Assembly: GCA_910592205.1 (NCBI GenBank)
Contig: CAJVPJ010001092.1
Span: 1-12,374 of the forward strand
Direction of reading: 5' to 3'
Source of the DNA: Paraglomus occultum
Taxonomy: Eukaryota > Glomeromycota > Glomeromycetes > Paraglomerales > Paraglomeraceae
DNA length: 12,374 nucleotides
How positions within the stretch are numbered: position 1 is the stretch's first letter; each line of letters opens with the position of its first letter. Under the pieces are notes generated by a model. It was given only the letters and a program-made list of their open reading frames with translations, did no database searches and had not been told where the DNA came from. Of the stretch, positions 9,388 to 12,374 are shown piece by piece. A program made the translations under genes and the position numbers.

Positions 9388-10309
9388 TAACGTTACTAGT
9401 CCCATTGGCATTACACTAACATAACATATATCACATAATGTTCACGTGCTCTTATTTTAAATACTATATATTTATATATTAGTACTGCCTAAGCCACCTC
9501 CGTTGTTTCAGTCAATGAGCCCCCAACGGAACGTTCACAGCCATGATTTTAGGGTGACGCTAATCTTATGTCAGGAATACTATGACTGATAAAGTTCAAG
9601 AGTTTCTCTTGCCAAGTGTGATCATTGACTGTGATCAGACCAAAGCATTCTTTCGGCAACAATCAATCGGAACGTCGAATCTTTTTCTTGCGAGATATGA
9701 AATACGTATACTTACATAATCCTCCGTGCAGCGATATCCGATAGTCAAAAGATGTATTTCCATATAAACGTCTATTTATATATGTGTCTATATATAGCAC
9801 ATGTTTGATAAAACCGCTATTTGTGTACTACTAGTAATATCTCGAAAGTTTACAAGTTCGTCGATCCCTATCTGCAAAGACTAGCATCTTGTCACATTGT
9901 TGTAGAAAATATCTTTCGGTGATCATGCTCCATACCATAACTTGTCAAACAATGCTTTGCTGTACAATCACTTGTGATTCGCAGTGAGAACGTGAGACTG
10001 CAATAAAGGCAACTGCTAACTCAATAATGTTCCAACTCTGTCTATCTACGCTCATGTGCATCTAAAGGAAAGATCAACTGTTTGAGATTTGTTATTAAAA
10101 AAAGTGCTAGCCATACTTGTTAGAATTATGGTTGCATGACAGCAATTATGCAATTATACATTCTCGATAGTGAGAACATGTTGGCTGTACAAAAAGCTGG
10201 GTAAACCACGTTATCGTTTGTGTTCGGTGGTGCGACAGATAACTGTGGATTTATATAATACATGCTAATACAACACAACTCATTCTCTACATACCATTAA
10301 CATTCCCCT

Positions 10310-10329
10310 CCGAAAAGTCGGTTTTTTTT
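10310..10329 (+). other. Short hairpin followed by eight T
   Basis: CCGA-AAAG-TCGG (10310-10321) followed by T8 (10322-10329) on the plus strand resembles an intrinsic or Pol III stop. It lies about 50 bp beyond the TilS-like stop codon, which is transcribed in the opposite direction. The stem has only four pairs and no RNA gene is recognised to its left, so chance is a fair explanation. Confidence 0.25.
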
Positions 10330-10376
10330 CCTCAAAGTAAATGCGCATCCTCTGTGTTATGTGTGAAAATTACGTC

Positions 10377-12307
10377 TCATTTTCGTCCACATTCCAAATC
10401 GACGAGTATGTCTCCCCGATACCAAATTTTAATTTTCTGTTTAACCTCTTGATCTACACCAATTCCTAAGGAAGGAACAGCCAAAACCTGGTATGAATAA
10501 CAATAGTCTTTTTGATGAACATTTGCATCATGGCTGAAAGACGACTCGTGTTCTTGATGTGCATAAAGGGCCTTATTGTCAAGCCAATTAGCGTCGTTTC
10601 TTGATCTTTCTTTCCGAACTCTGCCATATATTAGTGGAACGCACATGACCCCCCTTGTTTTCCTTTTCGCTTTTCTCCATTCCTGCTCACCCCACTGCTT
10701 GATCTGTTTCTCATCCTCGGTTCTGAATGCCCCGACGAACAAGTCTGTTTTGTAGCTTGACAAGAGAGAAATGAAAAATCGGTCATCATAAAGATTGGTG
10801 TGAAGAGGTTGAAGAGCAACCGGGGTAAATAGTAAAGAGCGGGTCGTGGGCCGTTGGCGGGACAAGAGAATAGTCTGCGTTTGTGTGGTAGACGGATAAT
10901 GCGGATGCAACGGAAATTGCCCAGCTTTGAAAAGAGTTGTAGTTACTCCATGGACCGTAGGGAGGTGCAAGGGCGCGTGTGTAGAATGCACGCTAATACA
11001 ATTGTTAATTATATCATCATTTTTCCTGGAATCTTTTTCTTCCCTCCTCTTTTCAAATTCTATATTCGTGCCATTAAATACGCTCCTCTTAATTTCTCCA
11101 TAGATTTTCTCTACATCCTTTAGTCGTGGACCATGATCACTACATCTCACCCATTTTATAATATTTCCTAACACTCTCTTGGCAATATAACCTTCCATGA
11201 ACCAATGTGATTTCAGAGATGCCGACGATTCCGGAATACACAGCAGAACCATTCCAGTTTGAGAGTCAAAATGTGTGCAATCAGAAGAGAGAATTTTGGC
11301 AACTAAGGTTAAGAGAATGAATGAGTTCTATCCGTAGTTGTATAGCCAAGTAGACTCACCAACACAGTTTTCTTTCTACCTTGTAAATCAATGGCATCTT
11401 TGTGTGTTCTCATATGAAATAAAAATTCTGCTAGTTTTTCAGTTGACAATGGTTTGTAATCCTCATTACCATCTTGGCAACTATCGTTAAACAATTTTAG
11501 AGCCGACCTGACTGCATTTCTTTTATGTTTGTGGGAACTGTTGGTCGGATCTTCAAACCACTTTACCTTGGCGGATATGCAGGTGTGCTTTAATCGAACC
11601 TAATGACAATGATCAAGAGATAAGCAACTGATAGCTATAATCAAGCCATGAATACTGATTCAATTAACATTACGATTAGTCTATTGGCTTACATCTCGTC
11701 TGTAGACATTCATGCTTCCTCACCTTTTCGACTCCAATAAAAGGCCTACAAACCCGAATCCCTATCGCTTCGATACTTTTCACCACCGGAATCCTCGCCA
11801 TCATATTCATTGCAGCCAATCCGTCTATTCCACTTCCTCGAGCGAGTCTCATTATTGACGTCTCAATTTGATCATTTAAATGATGGCCGAGAAATAGAAT
11901 TGATATTCGGTGGGCGGCGAGAAGAGAGGCAAGTAGAGAGTAACGGTTTATGCGTGCGTGAGTCTCGAGTGTTGATGATGTTGGGGGAAGCGAAGGATCA
12001 GTGGACAAGGCGGATGAAGAAAGTGGCCAAGTGAGTCGTGATATTACATGGGAGACACCTTGTTGTGAAGTGAGCATTCAAGATAAAGTCACCCGTTACC
12101 ATATGTCACTATTAACTATGTAATATAATAAATTCAGCATACCCATTATTTTCAACTCTTCACCAACTAACCGTGCTTCTTCAGAGCTCTCCGGACGCAA
12201 TCCATGATCTATTGTAAACGCGGTTAAACCGACGTTCCTCTCTCGTGTATATCTATTCAGTAGATAGCATAGTGCCATGCTATCCACTCCACCAGACACG
12301 GCAATGC
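10377..12307 (-). CDS. tilS: tRNA(Ile)-lysidine synthase TilS-like, 5' end outside window (last 4 exons, 547 aa seen)
   Basis: Exons 12307-12143, 12058-11724, 11599-11380 and 11302-10377 join in phase. Introns are 84, 124 and 77 nt. The first visible exon starts inside a Gly codon just before the PP-loop, IAVSGGVDSMALCYLL. Other family motifs follow: IDHGLRPESSEE (32-43), GHHLNDQIETSIMRLARGSG (112-131), GIRVCRPF (154-161) and WFEDPTN with RNAVR (180-197). The C-terminal half carries KWVRCSDHGPR and RQRPT...YDDRF segments like those of fungal TilS relatives. TilS joins lysine to C34 of tRNA-Ile(CAU) using ATP, so that AUA is read as Ile. In a fungus this would act in mitochondria, but the targeting end is out of view. 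One change is visible: Asn116 where the family usually has the first Asp of HHLDDQ; Asp117 and Glu120 remain. The donor at 11379, GTAGAA, was chosen over a better GTGAGT at 11359-11354 because only it keeps the frame into the conserved last exon. Confidence 0.88.
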
Positions 12308-12374
12308 CTGATGATATCAGTTACGAAAAGGTAAAATACGGAATGTCCTCCCCATTAGTATTAATCAGTAGTTT
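12308..12374 (-). other. Partial intron of the TilS-like gene at the window edge
   Basis: The acceptor CAG (12310-12308) precedes GC-ATT-GCC, which must be completed by a G from an exon outside the window. TACTAAT and AACTGAT strings on the minus strand are possible branch sites. No plausible donor leaves a normal-sized intron within the window, so the first exon or exons, with the start codon and any mitochondrial presequence, lie to the right. Confidence 0.7.

Larger units (their letters stand above)
8473..10376. other. Intergenic spacer with scattered small repeats, no supported gene
   Basis: The 1.9 kb between the RhoGAP start and the stop of the TilS-like gene holds only short open frames, such as 60 codons at 8761-8943 on the plus strand, none with recognisable motifs. 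Small structures seen are these: a 9-bp inverted pair TAAAACTGC (8527-8535) and GCAGTTTTA (8636-8644) flanking AT-rich DNA; TCCGTTG/CAACGGA at 9499-9505 and 9524-9530; a 12-bp direct repeat (9248-9259 and 9376-9387); and a small hairpin with a T-run near 10310-10329. The RhoGAP promoter should lie in the left part; a TATATATAAA-like run near 8648-8656 is a weak candidate. Confidence 0.5.

Noticed and set aside
1035-10376. tRNA or other RNA genes in the spacers
   Set aside because: I looked for A-box/B-box pairs and cloverleaf stems on both strands and found only isolated partial matches such as GGTTCAAC. A covariance-model search would be decisive.
11354-11379. GTGAGT donor (11359-11354) for the third visible TilS exon
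   Set aside because: It ends the exon in phase 0, while the last exon needs two bases to finish a codon. The result would be a stop soon after the junction and loss of the conserved C-terminus.
10377-12307. Bacterial contamination as the source of TilS
   Set aside because: The gene is split by three clear introns with fungal-style splice sites, and the same base composition continues through neighbouring eukaryotic genes.

Overview
This window looks like nuclear DNA of a fungus, most likely an early-diverging, AT-rich lineage of the Mucoromycota/Glomeromycotina type. That placement is inferred from gene content and intron style, not from any marker sequence. All four genes I can support are eukaryotic in structure. 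They are split by short introns, mostly 69-140 nt, with GTAAGT/GTATGT-type donors, CTAAT/CTGAC-like branch sites and TAG/CAG acceptors. Long AT-rich spacers lie between the genes. No ribosomal RNA, recognisable tRNA, CRISPR array or intact mobile element is visible.

Layout, left to right. (1) 9-1034, minus strand: a two-exon, six-pass membrane protein of the DUF2306 family. (2) 1035-3603: about 2.6 kb of non-coding DNA between divergent genes, with a strong hairpin, a diverged tandem duplication and, next to gene 2, a TATA-like box and three CRE-like motifs. (3) 3604-4211, plus strand: a four-exon gene for a small SBDS-domain (Rtc3/YHR087W-like) protein of 121 residues. (4) 4212-4671: a short spacer between convergent genes. 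(5) 4672-8472, minus strand: a twelve-exon gene for an 827-residue RhoGAP with the order WW-WW-Ser-rich linker-MyTH4-RhoGAP, the layout of animal ARHGAP39/Vilse. (6) 8473-10376: a 1.9 kb spacer without a supported gene. (7) 10377-12307, minus strand: the last four exons of a TilS-like tRNA(Ile)-lysidine synthase. Its 5' end lies beyond the window, and 12308-12374 is intron.

The genes do not form an obvious pathway or operon. They look like unrelated nuclear genes: a membrane protein of unknown role, a small RNA/ribosome-related or stress-related protein, a cytoskeletal Rho regulator and a probably mitochondrial tRNA-modifying enzyme. I rebuilt the exon models by hand. Every exon-exon phase agrees and each complete coding length is a multiple of three, which strongly supports the models. 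I found no convincing new multi-gene system. The points most worth following are the ARHGAP39-like architecture in a probable fungus, the nuclear TilS with a changed motif residue, a 19-bp micro-duplication inside the RhoGAP domain, and the cluster of CRE-like sites before the SBDS-domain gene.
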